From NCBI GenBank assembly GCA_016214695.1, contig JACRNY010000007.1:1-64000 (forward strand): a stretch of DNA of 64,000 nucleotides, given 5' to 3'. The notes under the pieces are model-generated. The model was not told where the DNA came from and searched no databases. It saw only the letters and a program-made list of their open reading frames with translations. The stretch is from Nitrosomonadales bacterium (GTDB lineage: Bacteria > Pseudomonadota > Gammaproteobacteria > Burkholderiales > Gallionellaceae). This document shows, piece after piece, positions 45,505-54,026 of the stretch. The stretch's first letter is position 1; each line of letters starts with the position of its first letter. The translations under genes and the position numbers were made by a program.

Positions 45505-47040
45505 TTATATTTGCTTCACCTTGATGTTCAACGTCTGGATGCGATACGCGATCTGTCTTGGCGTCATGTCGAGCAGCCTTGCCGCCTTGGCCTGTACCCA
45601 GCCCGCCTGTTCCAGCGCGGCGATGACCTTCTCGCGCTCGTCGAGGTTGGGGTCGTCGAGGTCCAGTTCCTGTATCGCGCCGCGGCTGCTCGATATCTTT
45701 TCGTCGATGCCGGTGAGCAGGATGGCGTCGCGGTCTATGGTGCTGCCCTCAGTCATCACCGAGGCGCGTTCCAGGCAGTTCTCCAGTTCGCGCACGTTGC
45801 CGGGCCAGTCGTGGTGCATGAGGATGCGCAGTGCGGCATCGGTGAGGCTGAGCGTGCGGCCCTGTTGCGTGCTGATCTTCTCCACCAGGAAGCGCGCGAT
45901 CTCGGGGATGTCTTCCATGCGCTCGCGCAGCGGCGGCAGGTATAGCGGCATCACGTTGAGGCGGTAATACAAGTCTTCACGGAAGCGTCCTTTTTCGACT
46001 TCCAGCTCCAGGTCGCGGTGCGTGGCGGCGACCACGCGCACGTCGACCTTGACTGTCTTGCTGCCGCCGACGCGCTCCAGCTCGCCTTCCTGCAGCACGC
46101 GCAGCAGCTTGGCCTGGAACGAGGCGGAGATCTCGCCGATCTCGTCGAGGAACACGGTGCCGCCTTCGGCCTGCTCGAAGCGGCCCTTGCGTTGTGCCAC
46201 CGCGCCGGTGAAGGCGCCTTTTTCGTGGCCGAACAATTCGGATTCCAGCAGGGTCTCCGGCAGGGCCGCGCAGTTGAGTTTGACGAAGCTGCCGCGCGCC
46301 CTGGGCGAGTTGTAGTGGATGGCGTTGGCGATGAGTTCCTTGCCGGTGCCGGTCTCGCCGCGGATCAATACCGTGGTGTTCCATTTCGCCACCAGCCGCA
46401 CCTGCTCGAAGATGCGCCGCATCGGCTGGGTGTGACCGATGATGTTGTCGAAGCCGTATTGCCCGCGCACGGTGCGCCGCAGCACGTCGCGCTCCTCGGC
46501 CAGCTCGTTCTTCTCCTGCGCCACTTCCTGCGACAGGCGCACGCTCTGGCCGATCAGGTTGGCCACCATCTCGAGGAAGCGCTGGTATTCGCTCAGCGAT
46601 TTTTTGATCGCCGGGGCGGGTTGCGCCGCCAGCACGCCGACCACCTTCTGGCCGATGCGGATGGGCACGCCGACGAAGGCGCCCTGCGGGTTGTAGATGC
46701 CGAGGCGCGAGAGGAAGCGCGGTTCGTCCATGATGCACTGGACCACGATGCTCTGGCCGGTCTTGAGGATGGTGCCGACCACGCCCTCGCCGGGCAGGTA
46801 GCTCACTTCTTCGGTGACGGTGTCGGAGACGCCGTAGACCAGCGATACCTGCAGCTCGCCGCTGGCAGCATCGATCAGGCTCACCATGCCGCGTTCCAGC
46901 GCCATGCCTTCGTGCAGCGCGTTCAGCACGCCGTCCAGCGTCTGCTTGAAATTGAGCGAGTGCGACAGCACGCGGCTCACCTGGTAGAGCGTCTCCAGTT
47001 CGGAGTGCAGCAGGTCGAGTTCGGTACGGGGATCAAGCAT
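45505..47040 (-). CDS. nifA: NifA, sigma-54 activator of nif genes
   Basis: Protein of 511 residues. A GAF domain (about 20-165) precedes the AAA+ domain with Walker A GETGTGKE, the sigma-54 contact loop GAFTGA and Walker [12 protein letters not shown], and a Fis-type helix-turn-helix at the end ([20 protein letters not shown]). The linker before the helix-turn-helix has no cysteines, so it lacks the oxygen-sensing motif of alphaproteobacterial NifA; control by NifL is expected. The start at 47040 is the second copy of a duplicated nifL-nifA junction. Confidence 0.96.
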   Translation of the reverse strand: MLDPRTELDLLHSELETLYQVSRVLSHSLNFKQTLDGVLNALHEGMALERGMVSLIDAASGELQVSLVYGVSDTVTEEVSYLPGEGVVGTILKTGQSIVVQCIMDEPRFLSRLGIYNPQGAFVGVPIRIGQKVVGVLAAQPAPAIKKSLSEYQRFLEMVANLIGQSVRLSQEVAQEKNELAEERDVLRRTVRGQYGFDNIIGHTQPMRRIFEQVRLVAKWNTTVLIRGETGTGKELIANAIHYNSPRARGSFVKLNCAALPETLLESELFGHEKGAFTGAVAQRKGRFEQAEGGTVFLDEIGEISASFQAKLLRVLQEGELERVGGSKTVKVDVRVVAATHRDLELEVEKGRFREDLYYRLNVMPLYLPPLRERMEDIPEIARFLVEKISTQQGRTLSLTDAALRILMHHDWPGNVRELENCLERASVMTEGSTIDRDAILLTGIDEKISSSRGAIQELDLDDPNLDEREKVIAALEQAGWVQAKAARLLDMTPRQIAYRIQTLNIKVKQI

Positions 47041-47233
47041 GTTCGCCTCCCGAAAAATAAGCACGCAAGCCTGAATCGTTTTCCGCAACAACTCCCCCCT
47101 TTGTTGAAAGGGGGGTGGGGGGGGATTTGAGGAATGGAGGAATTGCGCCGACCCTAAAATCCCCCTTAGTCCCCCTTTGATAAAGGGGGAAACGAACGGC
47201 ATCGCTGCCACGTACTGTGCGCGGATCAAGCAT
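47033..47233 (-). CDS. 66-codon ORF joining nifL and nifA
   Basis: This frame starts at the ancestral nifA start codon (MLDPRT), overlapping the nifL stop in ATGCTTGA, with GGGAGGCGAAC as ribosome binding site. It crosses the family D insertion without a stop and ends GGEHA-stop in the second copy of the same ATGCTTGA overlap, where the present nifA begins. Its start copies the NifA N-terminus and its end copies the NifL C-terminus. It may serve only to carry ribosomes from nifL to nifA. Confidence 0.55.
   Translation of the reverse strand: MLDPRTVRGSDAVRFPLYQRGTKGDFRVGAIPPFLKSPPTPLSTKGGVVAENDSGLRAYFSGGEHA
47093..47191. repeat. Palindromic repeat, family D copy 1 (nifL-nifA)
   Basis: CTCCCCCCTTTGTTGAAAGG plus GGGGTGGGGGGGGATTTGA is mirrored by TAAAATCCCCCTTAGTCCCC plus CTTTGATAAAGGGGG. 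Related copies are at 50433-50528 and 52071-52161. Confidence 0.9.
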
Positions 47234-48773
47234 GTTCGCCTCCCGCTGCATAGGGCAGCTGCACGCGCACGCGGCAGCCGTTGCGGAATGCCGGGTCGAT
47301 GTCGATGATGCCGCCGTGGCGGTTCACCACTTCCTGTGCCATCGCCAGGCCGAGCCCGAGGTGTTGCCGCGCCGCACCCTTGGTGGTGAAGAAGGGCTGG
47401 AACACCTTGTAGCGCAGTTCGTCGGCGATGCCGGGGCCGCTGTCCTCGACGGCGATCTCGATATGGTCGGCGCGGGTCGTGCAGCTCAGGCGCAGTTCGC
47501 GCGTGCCGCCGCGGCGTTCGTTCATCGCTTCGATGGCGTTGGTGACCAGCTGTTTGAACAGGTTGGTCAGTTGCGCCGGGTGGCCGTTGATGGTCGCGGC
47601 CCCGTTCGACGGCTGCCATTCCACCACCACGCCGGTCGCGAGCAGACTGGCGGTGGTGAGCTTGAGTACATCCACCAGCACCTCGTTGAGGTCGACCGGC
47701 TGCATCGCCTCGCTGCCTTGCACCGGGATGCAGGAGCGCAAGGTCTCCAGCGCCTCGCGGCTCTTCTGCATCGCTTCCTCCAGCGCGCTGGCGGCGGGCA
47801 GGTCGGCGCCGTTGTCGCGGCGGCGCTCCATCATGTTGGCCACGGCGCTCAGCATGTTGAGCGGCCCTTCGAGTTGATAGACCGCGCCGGCCAGCGTCTC
47901 GCGCAGGCCCTGGATGCGTTCCTGTTCCGACAGCAAGGCGCGCAGGCTGTTGATGCGCAGCGCTTCCTGCTGACGCTTGAGTTCGCTGATGTCCTGGATG
48001 GTGAGCAAGAGATAGTGGCGGCGCAGCGGTTCGTAGAAGGCGTCCGCACCGACATCGTGTTCCTCGAACCACGAGATCGCGCAGGAGAACCAGCGGTGGC
48101 TGTGGTTGGGCAGTTCGATGGATATCTCGCGCGCGGCGATGTTGCGGTGCATGTCGTAGGCCTTGGTGAAGGCATCGCCCATCTGTTCGCGCAGGGCGGC
48201 CAGCAGTTTCAGCGCCGGTTCCTTGCCCAGGTCGCCGATGAGTTTCTTGTATTCCTGGTTGTCCAGAACCACGCGCTCCTTGTCGTCGAGCAGCACGATG
48301 GCGACCTGTGCCGCATCCACCACCGATTCGATCAGCGTCTTCTGGTTCTGCACCTGACGTTCCAGGCGGTGCACCTCGGTCACGTCGCGGTGCATGCCGA
48401 GGTAATGCGTGGTGTCGCCGTCTTCGCTCACCACCGGGGTGATGGTGACGTCGGCGAGATAGCGGCTGCCGTCCTTGCGCTTGTTCACCAGCAGGCCGTT
48501 CCACGGACGCTGGCGCTGGATCTGCGCCCACAGCGTCTCGTACACCAGCTTGGGGGTGACGCGGTAGGAGAGGATGGATTCGTTGTGGCCGACGATCTCG
48601 TCCTGGCCGTAGCCGGTGATGCGCTGGAAAGCGCCGTTGGCATACAGGATGTTGGCGTGCGCATCGGTGATCGAGATGGCCAGCGCGGCTTGCTCCACCG
48701 CCTTGCGGAAGAGATGCATCGGCACTTCGCCAGCAGCTGCGGGCGCGGTCGGTGCGGCGGGTTGCTTGGACAT
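47226..48773 (-). CDS. nifL: NifL, redox and nitrogen sensor that inhibits NifA
   Basis: Protein of 515 residues. PAS1 (about 20-130; [20 protein letters not shown]) is the FAD-binding redox domain of NifL; PAS2 (about 145-270) follows. The kinase-like end has N-box [17 protein letters not shown]1 [11 protein letters not shown] and G2 [11 protein letters not shown]. The place where a kinase has its phospho-histidine reads [11 protein letters not shown], with no histidine, in line with NifL acting by direct binding of NifA rather than phosphotransfer. Confidence 0.94.
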   Translation of the reverse strand: MSKQPAAPTAPAAAGEVPMHLFRKAVEQAALAISITDAHANILYANGAFQRITGYGQDEIVGHNESILSYRVTPKLVYETLWAQIQRQRPWNGLLVNKRKDGSRYLADVTITPVVSEDGDTTHYLGMHRDVTEVHRLERQVQNQKTLIESVVDAAQVAIVLLDDKERVVLDNQEYKKLIGDLGKEPALKLLAALREQMGDAFTKAYDMHRNIAAREISIELPNHSHRWFSCAISWFEEHDVGADAFYEPLRRHYLLLTIQDISELKRQQEALRINSLRALLSEQERIQGLRETLAGAVYQLEGPLNMLSAVANMMERRRDNGADLPAASALEEAMQKSREALETLRSCIPVQGSEAMQPVDLNEVLVDVLKLTTASLLATGVVVEWQPSNGAATINGHPAQLTNLFKQLVTNAIEAMNERRGGTRELRLSCTTRADHIEIAVEDSGPGIADELRYKVFQPFFTTKGAARQHLGLGLAMAQEVVNRHGGIIDIDPAFRNGCRVRVQLPYAAGGEHA

Positions 48774-48807
48774 GGAAGCTCCAGTTGATAGATGACACAG
48801 CTAGTTC

Positions 48808-48823
48808 AGCAATAAGCATGCCT
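48808..48823 (-). promoter_or_regulatory. Candidate sigma-54 promoter of nifLA
   Basis: On the minus strand AGGCATG CTTA TTGCT has GG and GC at the right spacing and two mismatches to TGGCACG-N4-TTGCW. Transcription would start near 48797, 24 bases before the nifL ATG, which has a GGAG site. No TGT-N10-ACA site was found within reach on this side. Confidence 0.45.
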
Positions 48824-48835
48824 GTGGAACAACTA

Positions 48836-48874
48836 CTCCCTCTCCCGCAAGCGGGAGAGGGCTGGGGTGAGGGG
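48836..48874. repeat. Palindromic repeat, family C copy 6
   Basis: CTCCCTCTCCCGCAAGCGGG with AGAGGGCTGGGGTGAGGGG is a near-perfect family C arm. It faces copy 7 as an inverted pair. Confidence 0.88.
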
Positions 48875-48911
48875 TGTGGATGCTCAGCAAATCGGTCATT
48901 GCTAACCATCG

Positions 48912-49009
48912 TCCCTCATCCCCGACCCTTTCACCCGCAAGAGGTACGCCGGTGGGTTCCCCGCTGCTTCGCAGCGACCCATCCGCAGTCCCGCAAGCGG
49001 GCGAAGGGA
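48912..49009. repeat. Palindromic repeat, family C copy 7, with a nested hairpin
   Basis: CCCTCATCCCCGACCCTTTC starts the arm in reverse orientation to copy 6, and CCCGCAAGCGGGCGAAGGGA ends it. The middle (48946-48983) holds an unrelated nested hairpin, GGTGGGT and GCTGC with GCAGC and ACCCATCC, as if another element had entered the repeat. Confidence 0.75.
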
Positions 49010-49013
49010 GACT

Positions 49014-49029
49014 TGTCGCGTTTGCTACA
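49014..49029 (+). promoter_or_regulatory. NifA upstream activator site of the rnf operon
   Basis: TGT CGCGTTTGCT ACA matches TGT-N10-ACA exactly and lies 106 bases before the rnfA sigma-54 promoter. Confidence 0.7.
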
Positions 49030-49073
49030 TCGGTGCATCGCGCACCCCGACAACGACAAAGGTTTTTTGCACC

Positions 49074-49095
49074 TGTCTGGTGCACGCACCAGACA
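49074..49095. promoter_or_regulatory. 22-base inverted repeat upstream of rnfA
   Basis: TGTCTGGTGC and GCACCAGACA are perfect 10-base inverted repeats around a central AC. It lies between the NifA site and the sigma-54 promoter, about 40 bases before the -24 box. It may be an operator for an unknown regulator. Confidence 0.5.
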
Positions 49096-49135
49096 AACGC
49101 CTGATTCCGTGCGTTCCGTTGCGGTGCGCAAGTGT

Positions 49136-49151
49136 TGGCACGGCGCTTGCA
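49136..49151 (+). promoter_or_regulatory. Sigma-54 promoter of the rnf operon
   Basis: TGGCACG GCGC TTGCA is an exact match to the extended -24/-12 consensus. Transcription should start near 49162, just before the GGAG ribosome binding site of rnfA. Confidence 0.92.
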
Positions 49152-49177
49152 AACGAGAGGGCAGGAGATCGTTATAT

Positions 49178-49753
49178 ATGAGTGAGTATCTGTTACTGCT
49201 GCTGGGCACCGCGCTGGTCAACAACGTGGTGCTGGTGAAGTTCCTCGGGCTGTGTCCCTTCATGGGCGTGTCCAAGAAGATGGACGGCGCGCTCGGCATG
49301 GGCATGGCTACCACCTTCGTACTGACGCTGGCGACCGCCGCGACCTGGATGCTGGAGCACTGGCTGCTGATGCCGCTGGGTATCCAGTACCTGCGCATCC
49401 TTGCTTTCATCCTCACCATCGCCGCGGTGGTGCAGTTCACCGAGATGCTCATCCGCAAGTTCAGCCCGGCGCTGTACCAGGTGCTGGGCATCTACCTGCC
49501 GCTCATCACCACCAACTGTGCGGTGCTCGGCATCGCATTGCTCAACGTGCAGGAGAAAAGCGATTTCGTGCACAGCCTGATGTACGGCTTCGGTTCCGCA
49601 GTCGGCTTCACGCTGGTGATGCTGCTGTTCACCGGGCTGCGCGTGCGCCTGGCGCTGGCGCAGGTGCCCAGCTCCTTCAGCGGCGCGCCCATCGGCTTCA
49701 TCACTGCCAGCTTGCTGGCGCTGGCGTTCATGGGGTTTGCAGGTTTGGCTTAA
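49178..49753 (+). CDS. rnfA: Electron transport complex subunit RnfA
   Basis: Protein of 191 residues with six predicted membrane helices. [20 protein letters not shown] with [14 protein letters not shown] is the RnfA/NqrE N-terminus, and [14 protein letters not shown] is the mid-membrane motif with the cysteine that helps hold the intramembrane [2Fe-2S] cluster with RnfE. The start at 49178 follows GGAGATCG. First gene of the rnf operon. Confidence 0.97.
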   Translation: MSEYLLLLLGTALVNNVVLVKFLGLCPFMGVSKKMDGALGMGMATTFVLTLATAATWMLEHWLLMPLGIQYLRILAFILTIAAVVQFTEMLIRKFSPALYQVLGIYLPLITTNCAVLGIALLNVQEKSDFVHSLMYGFGSAVGFTLVMLLFTGLRVRLALAQVPSSFSGAPIGFITASLLALAFMGFAGLA

Positions 49754-49756
49754 CTC

Positions 49757-49835
49757 GTAGGGTGGGCACGCTTTTTGTGCCCACGCGGTATGCACATTCG
49801 CCCCACGCGTGGGCACAAAAACGTGCCCACCCTAC
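49757..49835. repeat. Palindromic repeat, family A copy 2 (rnfA-rnfB)
   Basis: GTAGGGTGGGCACG and CGTGCCCACCCTAC form perfect outer arms; GTGCCCACGCGG and CCACGCGTGGGCAC form inner ones. It fills the gap between rnfA and rnfB. Confidence 0.92.
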
Positions 49836-49859
49836 ATTGGATTTTGAAAGGGATTTGAC

Positions 49860-50393
49860 ATGCTGTTCGCCGTCGTCAGTCTGACATTGTTGGGAACCGT
49901 CTTCGGGTTGTTGCTCGGCGTCGCCGCGCGCTATCTGAAAGTGGAGGGCAACCCGCTGGTTGCCGAACTTGAACAATTGCTGCCCGGTTCGCAATGCGGG
50001 CAATGCGGCTTCCCCGGCTGCACGGGTGCCGCGCAGGCGCTGGCCGACGGCAGTGCGCCGCTCACGCTGTGTCCGCCCGGCGGTCGTGCGGTGGTGCAGG
50101 CGCTGGCCGCCAAGCTCGGTGTCGAGGCCGACCTTTCCGGTGTGGAAGAGAAAGGGCCGATGATCGCCGAGATCAAGGAAGAGATCTGCATCGGCTGCAC
50201 GCGCTGCTTCAAGGTCTGTCCCACCGACGCCATCATGGGTGCGGCACAGCAGATCCATGTGGTGTTCCGCGAAGCCTGCACCGCCTGCGGCAAATGCGAA
50301 GAAGTGTGCCCGACCGAATCGGCGAAGCTGCAACCCGTGCCCGTGACATTGCAATCGTGGTACTGGAACAAACCACAGGGGGCGGCATCGTGA
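49860..50393 (+). CDS. rnfB: Electron transport complex subunit RnfB
   Basis: Protein of 177 residues. An N-terminal membrane anchor is followed by the four-cysteine motif GSQCGQCGFPGCTGAAQA and two ferredoxin-type [4Fe-4S] motifs, CIGCTRCFKVCPTDAI and CTACGKCEEVCP. RnfB passes electrons between the complex and soluble ferredoxins. The ATG at 49860 follows AAAGGGATTTGAC. Confidence 0.95.
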   Translation: MLFAVVSLTLLGTVFGLLLGVAARYLKVEGNPLVAELEQLLPGSQCGQCGFPGCTGAAQALADGSAPLTLCPPGGRAVVQALAAKLGVEADLSGVEEKGPMIAEIKEEICIGCTRCFKVCPTDAIMGAAQQIHVVFREACTACGKCEEVCPTESAKLQPVPVTLQSWYWNKPQGAAS

Positions 50394-50432
50394 ATTTGAT
50401 GATTCTTCTCTATCGACATTGCGTAGCTGGTC

Positions 50433-50528
50433 ACCCCCCTTTATCAAAGGGGGGCAGGGGGGATTTGAATTCGCACGCAGCAGCTCCTTCCTTTAAATCC
50501 CCCTCAGTCCCCCTTTGTCAAAGGGGGA
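50433..50528. repeat. Palindromic repeat, family D copy 2 (rnfB-rnfC)
   Basis: ACCCCCCTTTATCAAAGGGG plus GGCAGGGGGGATTTGAA is mirrored by AAATCCCCCTCAGTCCCCCT plus TTGTCAAAGGGGG. It fills the gap between rnfB and rnfC. Confidence 0.9.
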
Positions 50529-50559
50529 AGCGATCGGTGAATATTCATAGGGTGGCTTC

Positions 50560-52038
50560 ATGAAATTATTTGACCTGCGCGGCGGCGTGCATCCCGAGGG
50601 CAGGAAAGACCTGTCGGCGGAGCGCCATATCCGTATCCTGCCTTTGCCGAAAAAACTGTACGTGCCCCTGCAGCAGCACATCGGCGCGCCCGCCATCCCG
50701 GTGGTGAACGTCGGCGACAAGGTGCTCAAGGGCCAGCTCATCGCCACCGCACAGGGCGCGGTCTCCGCACCGGTGCATGCGCCCACCTCCGGCACCATCG
50801 TTGCCCTCGGCGACCATGTCGCGCCGCATCCTTCCGGCCTGCCGGTGCCGACCATCACGCTGGGGAGCGACGGTGAAGACAAGTGGGTCCCGACCGAGAC
50901 AGTGGAAGCGCCGTTCGCGCTGAGAGCGGAAGAGGTCGCGGCGCGCGTTGCGGCCGCGGGCATCGTCGGTCTCGGCGGCGCGACTTTCCCCTCGGCATTG
51001 AAACTCAATCTCAGCCGCAACAGCGGCGTGCAGACGCTGATCATGAACGGCGGCGAGTGCGAACCCTATCTCACCTGCGACGACCGCATCATGCGCGAAC
51101 GCGCCGTCGGGATCGTCGAGGGCATACGCCTGATCGCGCATGCCGTGGATGCCAAAGAGATACTGGTCGGCATCGAAGACAACAAGCCGGAAGCCATCGC
51201 CGCCATGCAAGCCGCGGCAGGCAACAGCGAAGTCAAAGTGGTGGCCATGCCCAGCATGTACCCCATGGGTTCGGAGAAACAGATCATCCAGGTGCTCACC
51301 GGCATGGAGATACCCGCCGGCGGACGTCCCGCCGACATCGGCGTGCTGGTGCACAACGTCGCCACCGCTTATGCCGTGCAGCAGGCCATCCGCTACGGCA
51401 AGCCGCTGATCTCGCGCATCGTCACCCTCAGCGGTGGCGCGATCAGGACCGCATGCAATGTCGAAGCGTTGATCGGCACGCCGGTGCAGGAACTCATCGC
51501 CTTCGCCGACGGTTATGCGCAGCCAGCCGCGCGGCTGGTGCTGGGCGGCCCGATGATGGGGCAACAGTTCACCAATACCAATGTGCCGGTGGTGAAGGGC
51601 ACCAGCGGCGTGCTCGCATTGATGGCGAGCGAGATCGGCCAGGCCGAAGCATCGCCGTGCATCCGCTGCTCGACCTGCGTGCGCGCGTGCCCGGTCGGCC
51701 TGCTGCCGCTGGAGATGGCCGCACATATCCGCTCCGCCGACCTGACTGGTGCGGTCGGGCTGGGCCTCAAGGATTGCATCGCCTGCGGTTCCTGTTCGTA
51801 TGTATGCCCGGCGCATATCCCTCTGGTGCATTACTTCAACTACGCCAAGGGCGACCTCGCCGCGCAGGAGCGCAGCAAGCTCAAGCAGGAAGCCACCAAG
51901 AAACTGGCCGATGCGCGCAACGAGCGTCTGGCGCGCATCGAACGCGAGCGCGCGGAAGCAGCGGCGAAGCGCAAGGCCGCGCGTGAAGCGAAGGAACGTG
52001 CCGCCAAGGAAGCGGCGGAGAAGGCGGAGGCGGTATGA
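50560..52038 (+). CDS. rnfC: Electron transport complex subunit RnfC
   Basis: Protein of 492 residues. The N-terminal part (GGVHPEGRKD, VSAPVHAPTSGTIVALGDH) and the FMN/NADH-binding region (GIVGLGGATFPSALKL, MNGGECEPYLTCDDR) match the NuoF-like fold. Two [4Fe-4S] motifs follow (CIRCSTCVRACP, CIACGSCSYVCP). The last about 50 residues are a Lys/Glu/Ala-rich helical tail. RnfC is the NADH-oxidising peripheral subunit. Confidence 0.96.
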   Translation: MKLFDLRGGVHPEGRKDLSAERHIRILPLPKKLYVPLQQHIGAPAIPVVNVGDKVLKGQLIATAQGAVSAPVHAPTSGTIVALGDHVAPHPSGLPVPTITLGSDGEDKWVPTETVEAPFALRAEEVAARVAAAGIVGLGGATFPSALKLNLSRNSGVQTLIMNGGECEPYLTCDDRIMRERAVGIVEGIRLIAHAVDAKEILVGIEDNKPEAIAAMQAAAGNSEVKVVAMPSMYPMGSEKQIIQVLTGMEIPAGGRPADIGVLVHNVATAYAVQQAIRYGKPLISRIVTLSGGAIRTACNVEALIGTPVQELIAFADGYAQPAARLVLGGPMMGQQFTNTNVPVVKGTSGVLALMASEIGQAEASPCIRCSTCVRACPVGLLPLEMAAHIRSADLTGAVGLGLKDCIACGSCSYVCPAHIPLVHYFNYAKGDLAAQERSKLKQEATKKLADARNERLARIERERAEAAAKRKAAREAKERAAKEAAEKAEAV

Positions 52039-52070
52039 ACTCAATTTGCTCATTGAGAATCCGGACCGCT

Positions 52071-52161
52071 TCCCCCTTTGAAAAAGGGGGGCTGAGGGGG
52101 ATTTGCTTTTATCTTTCAGACATTCAAATCCCCCTAACCCCCCCTTTTCTAAAGGGGGGGA
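52071..52161. repeat. Palindromic repeat, family D copy 3 (rnfC-rnfD)
   Basis: TCCCCCTTTGAAAAAGGGGG plus GCTGAGGGGGATTTG is mirrored by CAAATCCCCCTAACCCCCCC plus TTTTCTAAAGGGGGGG. It fills most of the gap between rnfC and rnfD. Confidence 0.9.
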
Positions 52162-52192
52162 TTCAGCTATCGCTCGTGCAAAGGAATAGAAC

Positions 52193-53242
52193 ATGAACCC
52201 CATCGCCCATTCCCCCCACGCCCACGCCCCCGTCTCCATCGGCAAAGTGATGGCCACCGTGCTGCTCGCACTTACGCCCGCCACTCTGTTCGGTTTCTGG
52301 TTGTACGGCTGGCCTGCGGTCAACCTGTGGGCGGTGGCGCTGATCGCGGCCATCGTCGGCGAAGCCTTGGTCGTGCACCTGCAAGGACGCAAGGTGCGCC
52401 CGGTCATCATGGACGGTTCCGGCATCCTCACCGCATGGCTGCTGGCCCTGTCGCTGCCGCCGTATGCACCCTGGTGGATCGCGGTGCTGGGCAGCCTGTT
52501 CGCGGTCGTCATCGGCAAGCAGGTGTTCGGCGGACTGGGTCAGAACGTGTTCAACCCGGCGATGGCCGCGCGCGTGATGCTGCTGATCTCCTTCCCGCTG
52601 GAGATGACCACCTGGGTCGCACCCTCGCAGGCGCCCGGTCTGCTGGAAAGTCTGCGCATCACTTTCTTCAGCCAACCCATCGACGGCATGGCCAGCGCTT
52701 CGCTGCTCGGCCACGTGAAGACCGAGTTCACGCGCGGCATCGGCCTCGATCAGGCGCTTACCGGTTATTACGCACCGATGGACATGTTGTGGGGCAGCCG
52801 CGCGGGCAGCCTCGGCGAAACGGCAGCGGTGCTGTTGCTGATCGGCGGCCTGTTCCTCATCGCGCGCCGCATCATCACCTGGCATGCGCCGTTCGCCATG
52901 CTGCTCGGCGTGGCCGTGCCCGCGCTGTTGTTCAACGCCATCGACGCCAACCACTACGCCGGGCCGATGGTGCATCTGCTCTCGGGCGGGCTGATGCTGG
53001 GCGCGTTCTTCATCGTCACCGATCCGGTGACGTCACCCAACACGGCGCTGGGTCAGTTCATCTTCGGTCTGTCCTGCGGTCTGCTCACCTGGATCATCCG
53101 CACCTGGGGCGGCTATCCGGAAGGTGTGGCCTTCGCAGTGCTGCTGATGAACGCGGCCACGCCGATCATCGACCAGTACGTAAAACCGCGCATCTATGGT
53201 CGCGACCGCAAGGGTGTGGCGTTGCCGGCGAACAAGGGATAA
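52193..53242 (+). CDS. rnfD: Electron transport complex subunit RnfD
   Basis: Protein of 349 residues with eight or more hydrophobic segments. MLGAFFIVTDPVTSPNT holds the threonine that carries covalent FMN, and GGLGQNVFNPAMAARVMLL is the conserved RnfD/NqrB membrane motif. It forms part of the ion-translocating membrane core. AAAGGA precedes the ATG. Confidence 0.95.
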   Translation: MNPIAHSPHAHAPVSIGKVMATVLLALTPATLFGFWLYGWPAVNLWAVALIAAIVGEALVVHLQGRKVRPVIMDGSGILTAWLLALSLPPYAPWWIAVLGSLFAVVIGKQVFGGLGQNVFNPAMAARVMLLISFPLEMTTWVAPSQAPGLLESLRITFFSQPIDGMASASLLGHVKTEFTRGIGLDQALTGYYAPMDMLWGSRAGSLGETAAVLLLIGGLFLIARRIITWHAPFAMLLGVAVPALLFNAIDANHYAGPMVHLLSGGLMLGAFFIVTDPVTSPNTALGQFIFGLSCGLLTWIIRTWGGYPEGVAFAVLLMNAATPIIDQYVKPRIYGRDRKGVALPANKG

Positions 53243-53250
53243 AGCGAAAT

Positions 53251-53393
53251 GCAAAACCTATTTGCCACAGAGGACACAGAGCACACAGAGATATTTGTGG
53301 AGCCTCAACAATTTGTTGGGTTACCCGCAAAGTATCAATTCCCAGCGGTTTTCTCTGTGCACTCTGTGTTCTCTGTGGCTAAAAGTTTTTAAG
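53251..53393. repeat. Palindromic repeat, family B copy 3 (rnfD-rnfG)
   Basis: TTTGCCACAGAGGACACAGA plus GCACACAGAGA is mirrored by TCTCTGTGCACTCTGTGTTC plus TCTGTGGC, with outer AAAACCTA and TAAAAGTTTTT-like ends. It fills the rnfD-rnfG gap. Confidence 0.9.
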
Positions 53394-53405
53394 AGGTTTA
53401 ACTAA

Positions 53406-54026
53406 ATGAAACTCGAAGAACTGCGCGGCAAACTGAGTTACCAGGGAATATTGCTTGGTGGGGTAGCGCTGCTCACCAGCGCAGCGCTGGCCTTCGCCTC
53501 GCGCGCCACCGAAGCGGACATCAAGGCGGCGGAAGCGGCCGACCTCAAGCAGTCGCTGGCGCAGGTATTGCCGGGCGAATATGAGAACGACATGTTGCAG
53601 GACACTGTCACGCTGCCCGGCAAGAATGGCGATGTACTGGTCTACCGCGGCCGCCGTGCGGGCAAGGTGGAGGCGGTGGTGTATCGCGTGATCGGCCACG
53701 GCTACGCTGGCAATATCGTGTGCGTGATGGGTGTGTCGCGCGAAGGCAAGATCCTGGGGGTACGTGTCGTCGCCCACAAAGAAACGCCGGGGCTGGGCGA
53801 CAAGATCGAGCCCGCCAAAGCAAAATGGATATTCGATTTTGACGGTAAATCTTTGGGTGATCCTGTCGCGGAGAAATGGGCCGTGAAAAAAGACGGCGGC
53901 GTGTTCGACCAGTTCGCCGGCGCCACCATCACCCCGCGCGGCGTGGTGAATGCGGTGAAGGGCGGGCTTGAATTCTTTGAGGGCAACAAGACTCAGTTGC
54001 TCGACGAAGCCGGAGGTGTGAAATGA
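53406..54026 (+). CDS. rnfG: Electron transport complex subunit RnfG
   Basis: Protein of 206 residues. One N-terminal membrane helix (about 15-31) is followed by a periplasmic FMN-binding domain ([31 protein letters not shown]), with the covalent FMN threonine in [11 protein letters not shown]. The stop overlaps rnfE (ATGA). Confidence 0.95.
   Translation: MKLEELRGKLSYQGILLGGVALLTSAALAFASRATEADIKAAEAADLKQSLAQVLPGEYENDMLQDTVTLPGKNGDVLVYRGRRAGKVEAVVYRVIGHGYAGNIVCVMGVSREGKILGVRVVAHKETPGLGDKIEPAKAKWIFDFDGKSLGDPVAEKWAVKKDGGVFDQFAGATITPRGVVNAVKGGLEFFEGNKTQLLDEAGGVK

Larger units (their letters stand above)
47030..47245 (-). repeat. Direct duplication of the nifL-nifA junction flanking a family D repeat
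   Basis: Identical 23-base copies lie at 47030-47052 and 47223-47245, each carrying the nifA ribosome binding site and start codon plus the TGA in the nifL frame. Similarity continues a few bases further on one side. Between them are 170 bases including a family D palindrome. It looks like an insertion that duplicated its target. Confidence 0.9.
48774..49177. other. Divergent control region between nifL and rnfA
   Basis: This 404-base gene-free stretch holds a candidate nifL sigma-54 promoter, two family C repeats (48836-48874 and 48912-49009), a NifA site (49014-49029), a 22-base inverted repeat (49074-49095) and the rnfA sigma-54 promoter (49136-49151). Confidence 0.8.

Noticed and set aside
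47053-47222. An insertion sequence between nifL and nifA
   Set aside because: Only 170 bases, with no transposase, and the flanking 23-base duplication is longer than known insertion-sequence target duplications. It is reported as a repeat with duplication instead.
45505-48909. A single open frame of 1134 codons through nifA and the nifL region
   Set aside because: Only the last 511 codons are NifA-like. The upstream part is an out-of-frame reading of nifL plus repeat sequence; nifL itself is intact in another frame.
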